From positions 640,501 through 704,500 of the forward strand of contig NZ_JALKAS010000002.1 of NCBI RefSeq assembly GCF_023015695.1: a DNA stretch of 64,000 nt, read 5' to 3'. The stretch comes from Jannaschia sp. S6380. Its GTDB lineage: Bacteria; Pseudomonadota; Alphaproteobacteria; Rhodobacterales; Rhodobacteraceae. Each line of letters starts with the position of its first letter. The first letter of the stretch is position 1. The notes under the pieces were generated by a model. The model ran no database searches, was not told the DNA's origin, and saw only the letters and a list, made by a program, of their open reading frames with translations. Shown here one piece after another: positions 52,984 through 61,644 of the stretch. The position numbers and the translations under genes are program-made.

Positions 52984-54334
52984 GGGGTGCCGCAATGCGG
53001 CTGGCCCAGTCGGCGGCCGGGGCGGGGCGACCCAGGTGAAAGCCCTGTCCGAAATGGATGCCGAGACCGCGCAGCGTGTCGGCCTGGAGTTGCGTTTCCA
53101 CCCCTTCGGCGACCAGGTCGATGTTCAGCCCCTGCGCCAGTGCCACCAGGCTGGACAGGATCGCCTCCTCCCGCCCGCCACGCCCCAGCCCGTCGACGAA
53201 GACGCGGTCGACCTTGACGATATCCACGGGCAGCCGCCGCAGGCGTTCCAGGTTGGACAGGCCGGTGCCGAAATCGTCCAGCGCGATCCGTACGCCCTGC
53301 GCCCGCAATTTCTCGATCCGTTCGATGGCGCGGTCGGATCGCACGATCACCGCGGTCTCGACGATCTCCAGCACCAACCGATCCGGCGGGAGCCGGTCCA
53401 GGATCTGGGAAAGCCACCGGTATCCGGCGCTGCCCCGCCCGTCGAGCATCGTGCCGGTGACGTTGAAGGTGGCATAGATCGGGGCGGTTCCCGTGACGAA
53501 GGGGGCCGCGGCTTCGACCGCGAGGTCCGGGAACAGGTCGGCGCCCGCTTCGGGGATGCGTTTGAGCGTGTCGAGAAATCCCGCCGGACCCAAGATCGCG
53601 CCGTCTGGCCGGTTCCAGCGCAGCAGCGCCTCGACCCCGGCCGCCCGGCCATCGCGCAGGTCGAAGATCGGCTGGACGTGAAATTCGAGCGCGCGCGCGG
53701 CGATCGCCGCCTCGATCTCGGCACGGGGCGGGGCCAGCGACGGCACCGGCAGGGCCCGCGTGACCTCCATGCGGTTGCCGCCGAGGGCCTTTGCCCGGGC
53801 AAGCGTGGCGTCCGCCCGCAGGATCGCCCGCGACCGACCCTCGTCCGGCACGGCGGTCACGACCCCGGCCGACAGGCTGCGGGAGACGGTTCCCGACATG
53901 CTCTCGACCACCGCGACCGAGGCGAGGGCCCGCATACGTTCCACGGTTTCGCAGGCCCGGGTCAGATCCGTCTCGGGAAGCCAGATCAGGAACCGCCCGC
54001 TTTCCAGCCGTTCCATTCCGCCGCCGGCGGGCAGCGTGCGCCGGAGCACGTCGCCCACGGCGTTCAGGAGCCGATCGCCGGTATCGAAATCGCGCGCGCT
54101 GTTCACCCCCTTGAGGTCGTCCACATCCAGAAGGGCCAGCGTGCCCTCGCCGCCGGTCGGCGGCGCGACCGGGCGCAATTCCGGCGGGCGGGCCGATCGG
54201 ACGACCATCTTGCCCCGTCCGATCAGCCACCCGCCAAGCGCGGCGATGCCCGTAAGCAGGAGTGTGGCGGCGATATCGGGCAATGATGTCTCCGTCTGCG
54301 GTGCGGGGTCGACCAGGGCAACGGCCCGACGCAC
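52973..54334 (-). CDS. c-di-GMP phosphodiesterase (EAL) with degenerate GGDEF
   Basis: About 453 residues. Short hydrophobic helix near the N-terminus (IAATLLLTGIAALGGWLIG), a GGDEF-like domain whose signature is SGRFL, and an EAL domain with VEALLRW, FNVTGT, LEIVETAV, DDFGTGLSNLERL, VKVDR, AEGVET and QGFHLGRP. All metal and catalytic residues of EAL look present, so it should hydrolyse c-di-GMP while the GGDEF half is at most regulatory. GTG 54334 is the longest start; a TTG near 54289 with a GGAGA site is also possible. Confidence 0.88.
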   Translation of the reverse strand: MRRAVALVDPAPQTETSLPDIAATLLLTGIAALGGWLIGRGKMVVRSARPPELRPVAPPTGGEGTLALLDVDDLKGVNSARDFDTGDRLLNAVGDVLRRTLPAGGGMERLESGRFLIWLPETDLTRACETVERMRALASVAVVESMSGTVSRSLSAGVVTAVPDEGRSRAILRADATLARAKALGGNRMEVTRALPVPSLAPPRAEIEAAIAARALEFHVQPIFDLRDGRAAGVEALLRWNRPDGAILGPAGFLDTLKRIPEAGADLFPDLAVEAAAPFVTGTAPIYATFNVTGTMLDGRGSAGYRWLSQILDRLPPDRLVLEIVETAVIVRSDRAIERIEKLRAQGVRIALDDFGTGLSNLERLRRLPVDIVKVDRVFVDGLGRGGREEAILSSLVALAQGLNIDLVAEGVETQLQADTLRGLGIHFGQGFHLGRPAPAADWASRIAAPPSA

Positions 54335-54365
54335 CCTCCGCCCCGGTCGGACGGCGGGTTAGAAA

Positions 54366-54962
54366 CTAAAACGGTTTGCGCGACGATAGCGCGGCACGCA
54401 GCGTGCCATCGTCCAGATAGTCCAGTTCTCCGCCGATCGGGACACCCTGCGCTAGTCCGCTTATTGAGACGCCAGTCGAGGAAAGCTCCTTGGCGACGTA
54501 GTGCGCCGTGGTCTGCCCGTCCACAGTCGCATTCAGGGCCAGGATCACCTCGCGGATATCCTCGGCGGCGATACGGTCGCGCAGCTTGGGGATGGCGAGG
54601 TCGTCGGGCCCGACATCGTCCAGGGGCGACAGGGTGCCGCCCAGCACGTGATAGCGCCCTTCGAAGACATGCGCCCGTTCCATCGCCCAGAGGTCGGCCA
54701 CGTCCTCGACCACGCAGACCTGCCCGTTCGCCCGCTTGGGCGCATCGCAGATACCGCAGATGTCGCCGGTCGACAGGTTGCCGCAGTTCAGGCAGGTGCG
54801 GATCGTCCGGCCCACCTCCTCCAGAAGGCGGGCCAAAGGCAGGAGCTGGGTGTCGCGCTTCTTGACCAGATGCAGCACCGCGCGTCGCGCCGATCGGGGG
54901 CCGAGGCCCGGCAGACGGGCCATCATGCCGATCAGCGTCTCGATATCGCGATGCGCCTCCAT
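54366..54962 (-). CDS. recR: Recombination mediator RecR
   Basis: 198 residues. HhH motif [11 protein letters not shown], zinc finger C-x2-C-x8-C-x2-C ([16 protein letters not shown]), TOPRIM domain [15 protein letters not shown] and a Walker-like C-terminal part. Acts with RecF/RecO in gap repair. Two bases separate it from ybaB, the usual order ybaB-recR. Confidence 0.96.
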   Translation of the reverse strand: MEAHRDIETLIGMMARLPGLGPRSARRAVLHLVKKRDTQLLPLARLLEEVGRTIRTCLNCGNLSTGDICGICDAPKRANGQVCVVEDVADLWAMERAHVFEGRYHVLGGTLSPLDDVGPDDLAIPKLRDRIAAEDIREVILALNATVDGQTTAHYVAKELSSTGVSISGLAQGVPIGGELDYLDDGTLRAALSSRKPF

Positions 54963-54964
54963 GC

Positions 54965-55309
54965 TCAGAAGGGCAGCTTCATCCCGGCGGGCAGACCCAT
55001 GGATTCCGCGATCCTGCCCATCTCCTGCTGCGAGCGTTCGGCCGCGCGTGCCTGGGCATCCTTGATGGCGGCCAGGATCAGGTCCTCGACCATCTCCTTT
55101 TCGTCAGGCTGGAAGATCGAGGGGTCGATATCCAGTCCCACCAGGTCGCCCCTGGCGGTCGCCGTGGCCTTCACGAGGCCCGCGCCGGACTCGCCGGTCA
55201 CGGTGATCGAGGAGAGGTTCTCCTGCGCCTCGCCCATCTTGGCCTGCATTTCCTGCGCCTTCTTCATCATCCCGGCCATGTCGCCGAGCCCGCCCAGTCC
55301 CTTGAACAT
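54965..55309 (-). CDS. ybaB: YbaB/EbfC nucleoid-associated protein
   Basis: 114 residues. [19 protein letters not shown] helix, then the strand core [29 protein letters not shown]-binding dimer usually encoded between dnaX and recR. Here dnaX lies 1.4 kb further upstream because two genes intervene, so ybaB-recR must have its own promoter in 55310-55460. Confidence 0.94.
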   Translation of the reverse strand: MFKGLGGLGDMAGMMKKAQEMQAKMGEAQENLSSITVTGESGAGLVKATATARGDLVGLDIDPSIFQPDEKEMVEDLILAAIKDAQARAAERSQQEMGRIAESMGLPAGMKLPF

Positions 55310-55384
55310 CGTATGCCGTCCTTTGCTGTCATCGCCGTCCTGCAACTAGGCGGCGGGGCTTCGATCGGCAACCGGACAAACGTC

Positions 55385-55432
55385 TGACTAAAACTGTCAG
55401 ATATTTGTTGACTCTTTTTGTCGGATACTTTG
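55385..55432. repeat. Imperfect tandem direct repeats in the ybaB / phosphatase promoter
   Basis: Two units TGACT-N5-TGTC-N-GATA-N-TT spaced 24 bp apart (55385 and 55409) in an AT-rich gap between the divergent ybaB and histidine phosphatase genes. The identical spacing and shared core suggest two sites for one regulator, facing the TTGACT-like -35 element. The regulator is unknown. Confidence 0.5.
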
Positions 55433-55464
55433 GATTGAGGTCGTGAACGAACGAGGAGGTTCCG

Positions 55465-56079
55465 ATGTCCGAACAGAAACACCGCCGTGGCCTGGCCCGA
55501 TTAATCTTTGCCTTCCTGACACTGCCGGCCGTGGCGCATGCGCAGGATGCAACCCCGGAGGATCTGATTGCAGCACTCCGGGAGGGCGGTCACGTCGTCT
55601 ACATCCGGCACGCACAAACCGAGAGCGACTATGCGGATCAGGTAAATGCCGATCCGCAGAACTGCGCGACGCAGCGGGTGCTGAGCCGGACGGGCTGGCA
55701 GCAGGCGCGCGATATCGGGGCGGGGTTCGAGAGGTTGGAAATACCCGTGGCCGAGGTGCTGAGCAGTCAGTATTGCCGCGCCTGGCAGACCGCCGACCTG
55801 GCGTTTGGCGGCACCGAGGAGGTCGAGGCGCTGAACTTCCTGCCGTTCGAGGACTATGATGATGCGCAGGTACGGCAGATGCAGGATCGCGTCACGCCGC
55901 TGTTGACGCAGGACCTTCCGGCTTCGGGAAATCGGGTGATCGTCGCGCATGACGATCCGTTCGAGGCGGTCACGGGGATCTACCCCGAACCCCAGGGCGC
56001 GGCGTATGTCCTTCGCATCGACGGGGAAACGGTCGAGGTTCTCGGCAAGATCGACCCCGATGCATGGCCCGACCTGTGA
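55465..56079 (+). CDS. Secreted histidine phosphatase family protein
   Basis: 204 residues. Signal peptide (VAHAQ) and phosphoglycerate-mutase-like core: IRHAQTES (RHA variant of RHG with the catalytic histidine), LSRTGWQQARDIG, LSSQYCRAWQTADLAFG and VAHDDPFEAVTG (second histidine, followed by D instead of H/G). Periplasmic phosphatase of unknown substrate, or inactive binding form. Start follows GAGGAGG. Divergent from ybaB with repeats in the promoter; convergent with dps behind a shared terminator. Confidence 0.82.
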   Translation: MSEQKHRRGLARLIFAFLTLPAVAHAQDATPEDLIAALREGGHVVYIRHAQTESDYADQVNADPQNCATQRVLSRTGWQQARDIGAGFERLEIPVAEVLSSQYCRAWQTADLAFGGTEEVEALNFLPFEDYDDAQVRQMQDRVTPLLTQDLPASGNRVIVAHDDPFEAVTGIYPEPQGAAYVLRIDGETVEVLGKIDPDAWPDL

Positions 56080-56085
56080 AAACCG

Positions 56086-56116
56086 AACGGGGCCGCCCCG
56101 GAAGGCGACCCCGTTT
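56086..56116. terminator. Bidirectional terminator between phosphatase and dps
   Basis: Stem AACGGGG/CCCCGTT (56086-56092 and 56109-56115) with an inner GCC/GGC, T-run TTT on the plus side and an A-rich stretch (GAAAACCGAA) giving Ts on the minus side. It lies in the 55-bp gap between the convergent genes. Confidence 0.8.
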
Positions 56117-56134
56117 CCAAGCATGTCGGGCGGC

Positions 56135-56614
56135 TCAGTTCGCGGCGTTGGCGCCGATGAACCAGGTGTCCTTCTCGACGGCGCGACTGACCTCGGTGAA
56201 CAGGTCGGCGCTGTCCTCGTCGCCCGCCTCGTCGGCGGCCTCGATCGCCTCACGCAGCGATTTGCCATAGGCCTTGAACCGCTCGACCAGGGCGGCGATG
56301 TGGTCCTGGATCTCGGTCATCTCGACGGGATAGGGCTTCAACTCGGTCTTCTTGGCGACCACCTGCGTCGTGCCGCGCGCGAACCCGCCCATCATGGCGA
56401 CACGTTCGGCCATCATGTCGGTGTTCTCGTCCATGCGGTCGGCCACTTCGTCCAGCAACTCGTGCACGCCGATATAGCCGCGGCCCCGCAGGTTCCAATG
56501 CGCTTCCTTGATGGCGAGGCGCAGGTCGATGCCATCGGCCAGACGCGCGTTCAGTACCTCCACCATCTGTTCTTGGGTCTGCTGGTCGATCCCTGTGACG
56601 AAGCTCTCAGGCAT
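56135..56614 (-). CDS. dps: DNA-protecting ferritin-like protein Dps
   Basis: 159 residues. Dps dodecamer; binds iron and protects DNA against peroxide. Ferroxidase ligands are all present: H39 in EAHWNLRG, H51 and D55 in HELLDEV, D66 and E70 in TDMMAERV. ATG 56614 gives the standard MPESF start. It lies between dnaX and ybaB, an unusual position for the pair. Confidence 0.94.
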   Translation of the reverse strand: MPESFVTGIDQQTQEQMVEVLNARLADGIDLRLAIKEAHWNLRGRGYIGVHELLDEVADRMDENTDMMAERVAMMGGFARGTTQVVAKKTELKPYPVEMTEIQDHIAALVERFKAYGKSLREAIEAADEAGDEDSADLFTEVSRAVEKDTWFIGANAAN

Positions 56615-56701
56615 GAATGATCTCCTTCGCGTTGTGCTGCGTCCCAACGGCCGCGGAGGGGATTCGGTTTCATGCCGTGCACGCGCTGCAGGCGGGGTGG
56701 G

Positions 56702-58411
56702 TCAGCCCTCGTCGAAGGGGTCCCATTCTTCGTCGACCTCGGCCAGTGCCTCCTCCGCCGCGTCCCGGGCCAGTGCCTCCCTGCTGCGGATCTCGACCAG
56801 TTCGGCGCCCGGAAAGCTGGCCAGGATCGCCTGCGTCAGTGGGTGGGCCATCGCCTCGGTTTCGGCACGGCGCAGGTCGGCGTCGCGGGTTTCGGCAATC
56901 GTCGGGCGGCCGCCCTGGCCCGCGACGCTGGTAACCCAGCGCGTGCCGGTCCAACCCTGCAGCCTTCCGGCCAGCCGCGCGGCGAGGTCGGGGGCGGCGC
57001 CGGGCGCCGCTTCGAACGCGATCCGGCCGGGGGCATAGGAGACGAGGCGGACCCCGGTCTCGACCTCCACGAGGAGTTTCACGTCGCGATTGGCACGGAT
57101 CAGGTCGACCACCTGGCCGAAGGTCTGGAACCGGGCGAGGGCAGGATGGGCGTCGGGCGCGATGGCGGGCTGGGCCGAACCGCGCGCCACGGGGCCGCCC
57201 CCTCCGCCGCCTTGTGGCGCGGGGCGCGGGGCGGGGGCCGCGCCGGTAGGCGCGGGATTGTCGCGCAGCTTGCGCAGGAGTTCGTCGGGGCTGGGCAGGT
57301 CGGCGACATGGGTCAGTCGGATGATCGCCATCTCGGCGGCCATCATCGCGTTCGGGGCGTTGCCCACTTCCTCCAGCGCCTTCAGCAGCATCTGCCACAT
57401 CCGGGTCAGCGACCGCATCGGCAGGCCGGCGGCGAAGGCCTGGCCGCGGGCGCGCTCGTCCGGGCCGACGGTCGGATCCTCGGCCGCGTCGGGAGTGATC
57501 TGGATGACGCTGACCCAATGTGTCAGCTCGGCCAGGTCGCGCAGCACGGCCATGGGGTCGGCGCCGTCGGAATATTGCGACCCCAGCTCCTCCAGCGCGG
57601 CGGCGGCCTCGCCCTTCATGACAAGGTCGAACAGGTCCATGACCCGGCCCCGGTCGGCGAGGCCCAGCATGGCGCGGACCTGATCGGCCGTCGTCTCGCC
57701 CGCGCCGTGGCTGATCGCCTGGTCGAGGAGGGACATCGCGTCGCGGGCGGAGCCTTCGGAGGCGCGGGCGATCAGGGCCAGCGCATCGTCGGCGATCTGC
57801 GCGTCCTCGCTGACCGCGATGCCGCGCAGGTGGTCGATCATCACCTCGGGCTCGATCCGGCGCAGGTCGAACCGCTGGCAGCGGCTGAGCACGGTGACGG
57901 GGACCTTGCGGATCTCGGTCGTGGCGAAGATGAACTTCACATGGGCGGGCGGTTCCTCCAGCGTCTTCAAAAGCGCGTTGAACGCGCTGTTCGACAGCAT
58001 GTGGACCTCGTCGATGATGTAGATCTTGTAGCGGGCCGAGGCCGCCCGGTAATGCACCGAATCGATGATCTCCCGCATGTCGCCGACGCCGGTATTGGAC
58101 GCGGCATCCATTTCCAGCACGTCGACATGGCGGCCCTCGGCGATGGCCAAGCAGGGCTCGCACACGCCGCAGGGATCGGTGGTGGGCCCGCCCGTTCCGT
58201 CGGGGCCCACGCAGTTCAGGCCCTTGGCCACGATGCGCGCCGTCGTCGTCTTGCCGGTGCCGCGGATGCCGGTCAGGATGAAGGCCTGCGCGATGCGGTC
58301 GGCCGCGAAGGCGTTGCGAAGCGTGCGGACCATCGCGTCCTGGCCCTTCAGGTCGGCGAAGGTGGCGGGGCGGTACTTGCGCGCGAGCACCTGGTATTCG
58401 GTCGATGTCAT
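56702..58411 (-). CDS. dnaX: DNA polymerase III subunits gamma/tau
   Basis: 569 residues. Clamp-loader ATPase: ARKYRPATFADLKGQD, Walker A GIRGTGKTTTA, zinc cysteines (DPCGVCEPC), DEVHMLS and sensor 1 TTEIRKVP. Domain IV-V carries a proline/glycine-rich linker (APAPRPAPQGGGGGG) and a tau-like C-terminal part ending EVDEEWDPFDEG. No obvious frameshift site, so only tau may be made. Confidence 0.95.
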   Translation of the reverse strand: MTSTEYQVLARKYRPATFADLKGQDAMVRTLRNAFAADRIAQAFILTGIRGTGKTTTARIVAKGLNCVGPDGTGGPTTDPCGVCEPCLAIAEGRHVDVLEMDAASNTGVGDMREIIDSVHYRAASARYKIYIIDEVHMLSNSAFNALLKTLEEPPAHVKFIFATTEIRKVPVTVLSRCQRFDLRRIEPEVMIDHLRGIAVSEDAQIADDALALIARASEGSARDAMSLLDQAISHGAGETTADQVRAMLGLADRGRVMDLFDLVMKGEAAAALEELGSQYSDGADPMAVLRDLAELTHWVSVIQITPDAAEDPTVGPDERARGQAFAAGLPMRSLTRMWQMLLKALEEVGNAPNAMMAAEMAIIRLTHVADLPSPDELLRKLRDNPAPTGAAPAPRPAPQGGGGGGPVARGSAQPAIAPDAHPALARFQTFGQVVDLIRANRDVKLLVEVETGVRLVSYAPGRIAFEAAPGAAPDLAARLAGRLQGWTGTRWVTSVAGQGGRPTIAETRDADLRRAETEAMAHPLTQAILASFPGAELVEIRSREALARDAAEEALAEVDEEWDPFDEG

Positions 58412-58478
58412 GCGGGCCTCCGGGCGGTCGGCATCAGGGCGCCAATCTAGGCATCCCGCGCGCGGGGGTCCACCACAG

Positions 58479-58862
58479 TCACAGCGTCCAGAGCACGATG
58501 CAGGTCGCGACGGCGCCGACCGAGAAGACGGCCGACAGGATCGCGAAGACGCGGCTGTCCTGGCGTTCGGTGTCGTGGGTGTCGAGGCGCTTGTGCCCCG
58601 TCTTGGTGTTGCGCCAGGCCGACCAGAAGATGACGAGCGCCGCACCGATGAAGATCGTGGCGACGGCCTTGGGCACCCAGGTCGGCTCGGCCGCACCGAA
58701 GACGGCACGCAGGCCGACCGCGATGGCGATGGCCGCCATGCCCGTACGCATCCAGCCCGCGAAGGTACGCTCATTGGCCAGGACGGTTCGATCCTCGGCC
58801 CAGTCGGTCCGGTCCTCGGCCCAATCGGTCTTCTTGTCCTGATTGTCGTCGCCGTTCTTCAT
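58479..58862 (-). CDS. DUF202 membrane protein (YidH-like)
   Basis: 127 residues. Three hydrophobic helices after the DUF202 signature VLANERTFAGWMRTGMA. The N-terminus has a 7-residue tandem repeat (TDWAEDR twice, then TVLANER), encoded by a 21-bp DNA duplication. Inner-membrane protein of unknown role; related proteins include YidH and the Vtc1-like domain. Adjacent to dnaX on the same strand. Confidence 0.85.
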   Translation of the reverse strand: MKNGDDNQDKKTDWAEDRTDWAEDRTVLANERTFAGWMRTGMAAIAIAVGLRAVFGAAEPTWVPKAVATIFIGAALVIFWSAWRNTKTGHKRLDTHDTERQDSRVFAILSAVFSVGAVATCIVLWTL

Positions 58863-59002
58863 GCCCCGCACCCTAGCGCGTCGCGCGCCCGCGCATAGTC
58901 GAATCGCGTGGGTGGTGGCCGGAGATGCCGCTGCGTCACGGTTGGCAGGTCGCCCGTGCGCCGTTCACTCTGACCGAACGGTTCATGCGGAAGGCGCGCG
59001 AC

Positions 59003-59842
59003 ATGTCCGAGGCGGTCACCATCGAACTCGGCGATACGCGCCTCTGTGGGCGGCTTTACCGGCCCGGCGGGGCTGTGCGCGCGGCGGCTGTCCTGAATGG
59101 CGCAACGGGTGTCCCGGCGCGCTTCTACGCCGCCTTCGCCGAATGGCTGGCGCGCGAAAGGGGCATTGCCTGCCTGATCTGGGATTATCGCGATTTCGGC
59201 TGGTCGGGGGACGCGCGCGACAGCCCCGCCACGATGAACGACTGGGGCATCGCGGACAGCCAGGCGGCACGCGATTGGCTGACCCGCGCATGCCCGGATG
59301 TGCCGCTCTGGGTGATCGGGCATTCGCTGGGCGGGATGATGTTGCCGTTCCAGCGTGATCTGGGCGGCATCGCGCGCGTGATCTGCGTCGCGGCCGGCGC
59401 CGTTCATGTCGGGGACCACCCCTGGCCCTATCAGGCGGTCGCCCGGGCCTTCTGGTCGCCGGTTCTGCCCTGGCTCGCGCGACGCGCGGGATACGTGCCG
59501 CTGCACCGCCTGCGGCTGGGGCATGACCTGCCGCGGGGCGTCTATCTGCAGTGGCGCAGATGGTGCACGACGCACGGGTTTCATGCCGCCGACCCGGATC
59601 TGCCGGACCCCGACGCGACCGCCCTGAACTGTCCGATGCGGATCGTCGCCGTCGCGGATGACGCGCTCTGCCCGCCGGTGTCGGTCTGGCGCCTGGGCGC
59701 GTCCTATCCGGCGGCCCGTCAGACGCGCGTCCTGCTGCGCCCCGAGGCGTTCGGCCTGGCCCGGTTGGGCCACCTGCATGTGTTGGGGGCCCGGGGGCAC
59801 GCGGCCTGGGCGGAGGTGGTGGGGGACGGGTTAGACGGTTGA
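59003..59842 (+). CDS. Alpha/beta hydrolase
   Basis: 279 residues. Nucleophile elbow GHSLGG with the serine, oxyanion region LNGATG.P.RFYAAFA, and a histidine near the end (RLGHLHVLGA). Resembles YheT/PraB-like serine hydrolases acting on esters. ATG 59003 follows GGAAGG by 8 bp; earlier in-frame starts (58925, 58985) are less convincing. Substrate unknown. Confidence 0.83.
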   Translation: MSEAVTIELGDTRLCGRLYRPGGAVRAAAVLNGATGVPARFYAAFAEWLARERGIACLIWDYRDFGWSGDARDSPATMNDWGIADSQAARDWLTRACPDVPLWVIGHSLGGMMLPFQRDLGGIARVICVAAGAVHVGDHPWPYQAVARAFWSPVLPWLARRAGYVPLHRLRLGHDLPRGVYLQWRRWCTTHGFHAADPDLPDPDATALNCPMRIVAVADDALCPPVSVWRLGASYPAARQTRVLLRPEAFGLARLGHLHVLGARGHAAWAEVVGDGLDG

Positions 59843-59967
59843 TGTCGTCGGCCTTGGCGTCGGGGCGTTCCGAGAACACGCTTTCGGGATACTCGCCTGA
59901 GGAACGTGCCCTGTCGCGCGGTGCGGATGATCCGACGGGAGACATTTACGGGGCAAAAGTCCCCGGA

Positions 59968-60066
59968 GGTGAGAGGCTGGACGACGACCCAAGCGGGACT
60001 CGTTGTGGCTGCTACCTTCCGGTCCTGACCAGGTTGGCGAGGCGCTTGCCCGCGCCAACCTCTCGG
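59968..60066 (-). ncRNA. ffs: Signal recognition particle RNA (4.5S-like)
   Basis: Reverse strand carries the helix 8 core GGTCAGGACCGGAAGGTAGC, with the GGAA tetraloop and symmetric loop characteristic of SRP RNA. Compared with E. coli, U in GGUCC becomes A and the partner A becomes U, a compensatory change that keeps the helix. Ends pair as GAGAGGTTGG/CCAGCCTCTC. It binds Ffh. Precise ends are approximate. It lies upstream of dnaX as in many alphaproteobacteria, with two genes in between. Confidence 0.93.
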
Positions 60067-60111
60067 AATGGCAGATAGGACGGGCGCGCGCGGGATGCAA
60101 GATCGGCATGC

Positions 60112-60168
60112 GGATCGGACCGCCGGGGCTTTGCCCCGGACCCCAAGGTATTTATGGCAAGATGAGGA
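60112..60168 (+). repeat. Dispersed hairpin element, copy 2 (before nudC)
   Basis: Plus strand: GGATCGGACCGCC, stem CCGGGGC-TTT-GCCCCGG (60123-60139) and tail ACCCCAAGGTATTTATGGC running towards nudC. Same order as copy 1 at 36180-36254 on the other strand. It ends 20 bp before the nudC ATG. Looks like a member of a family of dispersed genomic hairpins. Confidence 0.75.
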
Positions 60169-60187
60169 TGCCCCGGGGGACTGCGCC

Positions 60188-61129
60188 ATGAAGATCGCCG
60201 AGACCGTCACCTTCGGGGGCGGTGGCCTCGACCGGGCCGAGGACCTGCGCCGGCACCCGGACATGCTGGCCGCGATGCCCGCGCGCACGCTGCCGCTGTG
60301 GCGCGGCAAGCCGCTGCTGGGGCCCGGGCGCGACTGTCTGGCCTGGCTGGACGGTCACGCGTGGGCAGGGATGGGCCACCCGATCCTTCTGGGACGCGAC
60401 GGGGACCATGCGCTGTTTGCGCGCGACGTCTCGGCCCTTGACGTGGTCGGCGCGCGCGAGGGGGTCGGCGCGTTCCTGGATCCCAGCGAGCAGACCCATC
60501 CCGATCTGCCCGAGGGGTGTGCCTTCGCCGAGCTGCGGGCGGTGATGACCGGGCTGTCGCCCCGCGACGCCGAGATCGCGGCCACCGCGAAGGGCGTGCT
60601 GGAATGGCATCGCACGCACGGGTTCTGTGCCAATTGCGGCCTGCCGACCCAACCCGGCAAGGCGGGCTGGATGCGGGCCTGCGCGGGATGCGTGCGGATG
60701 CATTTCCCGCGCACCGACCCGGTGGTCATCATGCTGGTGACACGGGGTGATCATGTGCTTCTGGGCCGGTCACCCGCCTGGCCCGAGGGGATGTTCAGTT
60801 GTCTTGCCGGATTCATGGAGCCGGGCGAGACGCTGGAATCCGCCGTCCGCCGCGAAGTCTGGGAGGAGACGGGCATCCGCGTGGGCGCGGTCCGCTATCT
60901 GTCCAGCCAGCCCTGGCCGTTTCCCGGCAGCCTGATGCTGGGCGCGCACGGATCGGCCGTCAGCGAGACGATCGAGATCGACCCCGAGGAGATCGAGGAG
61001 GCCATCTGGCTGAGCCGCGAAGACCTGGCCGAAGTGTTCGAGGGCCGCCATCCCCGTGTCCGCGCCGCCCGCCCGGGCGCGATCGCGCGTTTCCTATTGT
61101 GGAACTGGCTGGCGGATCGGCTGGATTGA
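60188..61129 (+). CDS. nudC: NAD-capped RNA / NADH pyrophosphatase NudC
   Basis: 313 residues. N-terminal domain, zinc ribbon (FCANCG...CAGC), Nudix box GFMEPGETLESAVRREVWEETGI and the NudC motif SQPWPFPGS. Hydrolyses NADH/NAD and removes NAD caps from RNA. ATG 60188 lies 20 bp after the dispersed hairpin element, which may be part of its leader. Confidence 0.94.
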   Translation: MKIAETVTFGGGGLDRAEDLRRHPDMLAAMPARTLPLWRGKPLLGPGRDCLAWLDGHAWAGMGHPILLGRDGDHALFARDVSALDVVGAREGVGAFLDPSEQTHPDLPEGCAFAELRAVMTGLSPRDAEIAATAKGVLEWHRTHGFCANCGLPTQPGKAGWMRACAGCVRMHFPRTDPVVIMLVTRGDHVLLGRSPAWPEGMFSCLAGFMEPGETLESAVRREVWEETGIRVGAVRYLSSQPWPFPGSLMLGAHGSAVSETIEIDPEEIEEAIWLSREDLAEVFEGRHPRVRAARPGAIARFLLWNWLADRLD

Positions 61130-61182
61130 CGCCGGCGACGCCGGACGGCATGTGATGCGCCACCAGAGCAGAGGGACGCCCA

Positions 61183-61644
61183 ATGAAATTCGTCGCCACC
61201 GAGGATATCGCCGCCCCCATCGAGTTCGTCTGGTCCCGCATCTCGGACCTGGAGACGTTCGAGCGGCGGGCGCGCAAGCGGGTCGGCACGATCGAACGGC
61301 GTCCCCCAGGCCCGGCGGGAAAGGGCACGACCTGGTCGGGCACGGCCGAGGTCATGGGTAAGCGGCGCGACGTGACGGTGACCCTGGCGGAGGTGGCGGC
61401 GCCCGAGACGATGGCGATGACCGCGGTGACCGACGGGATGGATGTCGATATCGGCGTGGTCCTGTCACGGCAGGGGCCGCGGCTGACGCGGATGACGGTC
61501 ACCTCCGAGGCCAAGGCGCGCAGCCTGGCTGCCCGGCTGATGCTGCAATCGGCCAAGCTGGCGCGGCAGACGCTGGCCAAGCGCTACAAGGGGCGGGTCG
61601 CCAATTTCGCGGCCAGCGTCGAGGACGCCTCTAGGCGGGCGTGA
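61183..61644 (+). CDS. SRPBCC-fold protein
   Basis: 153 residues. START/polyketide-cyclase-like (SRPBCC) fold: MKFVATEDIAAPIEFVWSRI at the start, a central strand set and a long C-terminal helix (ARSLAARLMLQSAKLARQTL). Binds an unknown hydrophobic ligand. Convergent overlap of 14 bp with pheA. Confidence 0.8.
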   Translation: MKFVATEDIAAPIEFVWSRISDLETFERRARKRVGTIERRPPGPAGKGTTWSGTAEVMGKRRDVTVTLAEVAAPETMAMTAVTDGMDVDIGVVLSRQGPRLTRMTVTSEAKARSLAARLMLQSAKLARQTLAKRYKGRVANFAASVEDASRRA

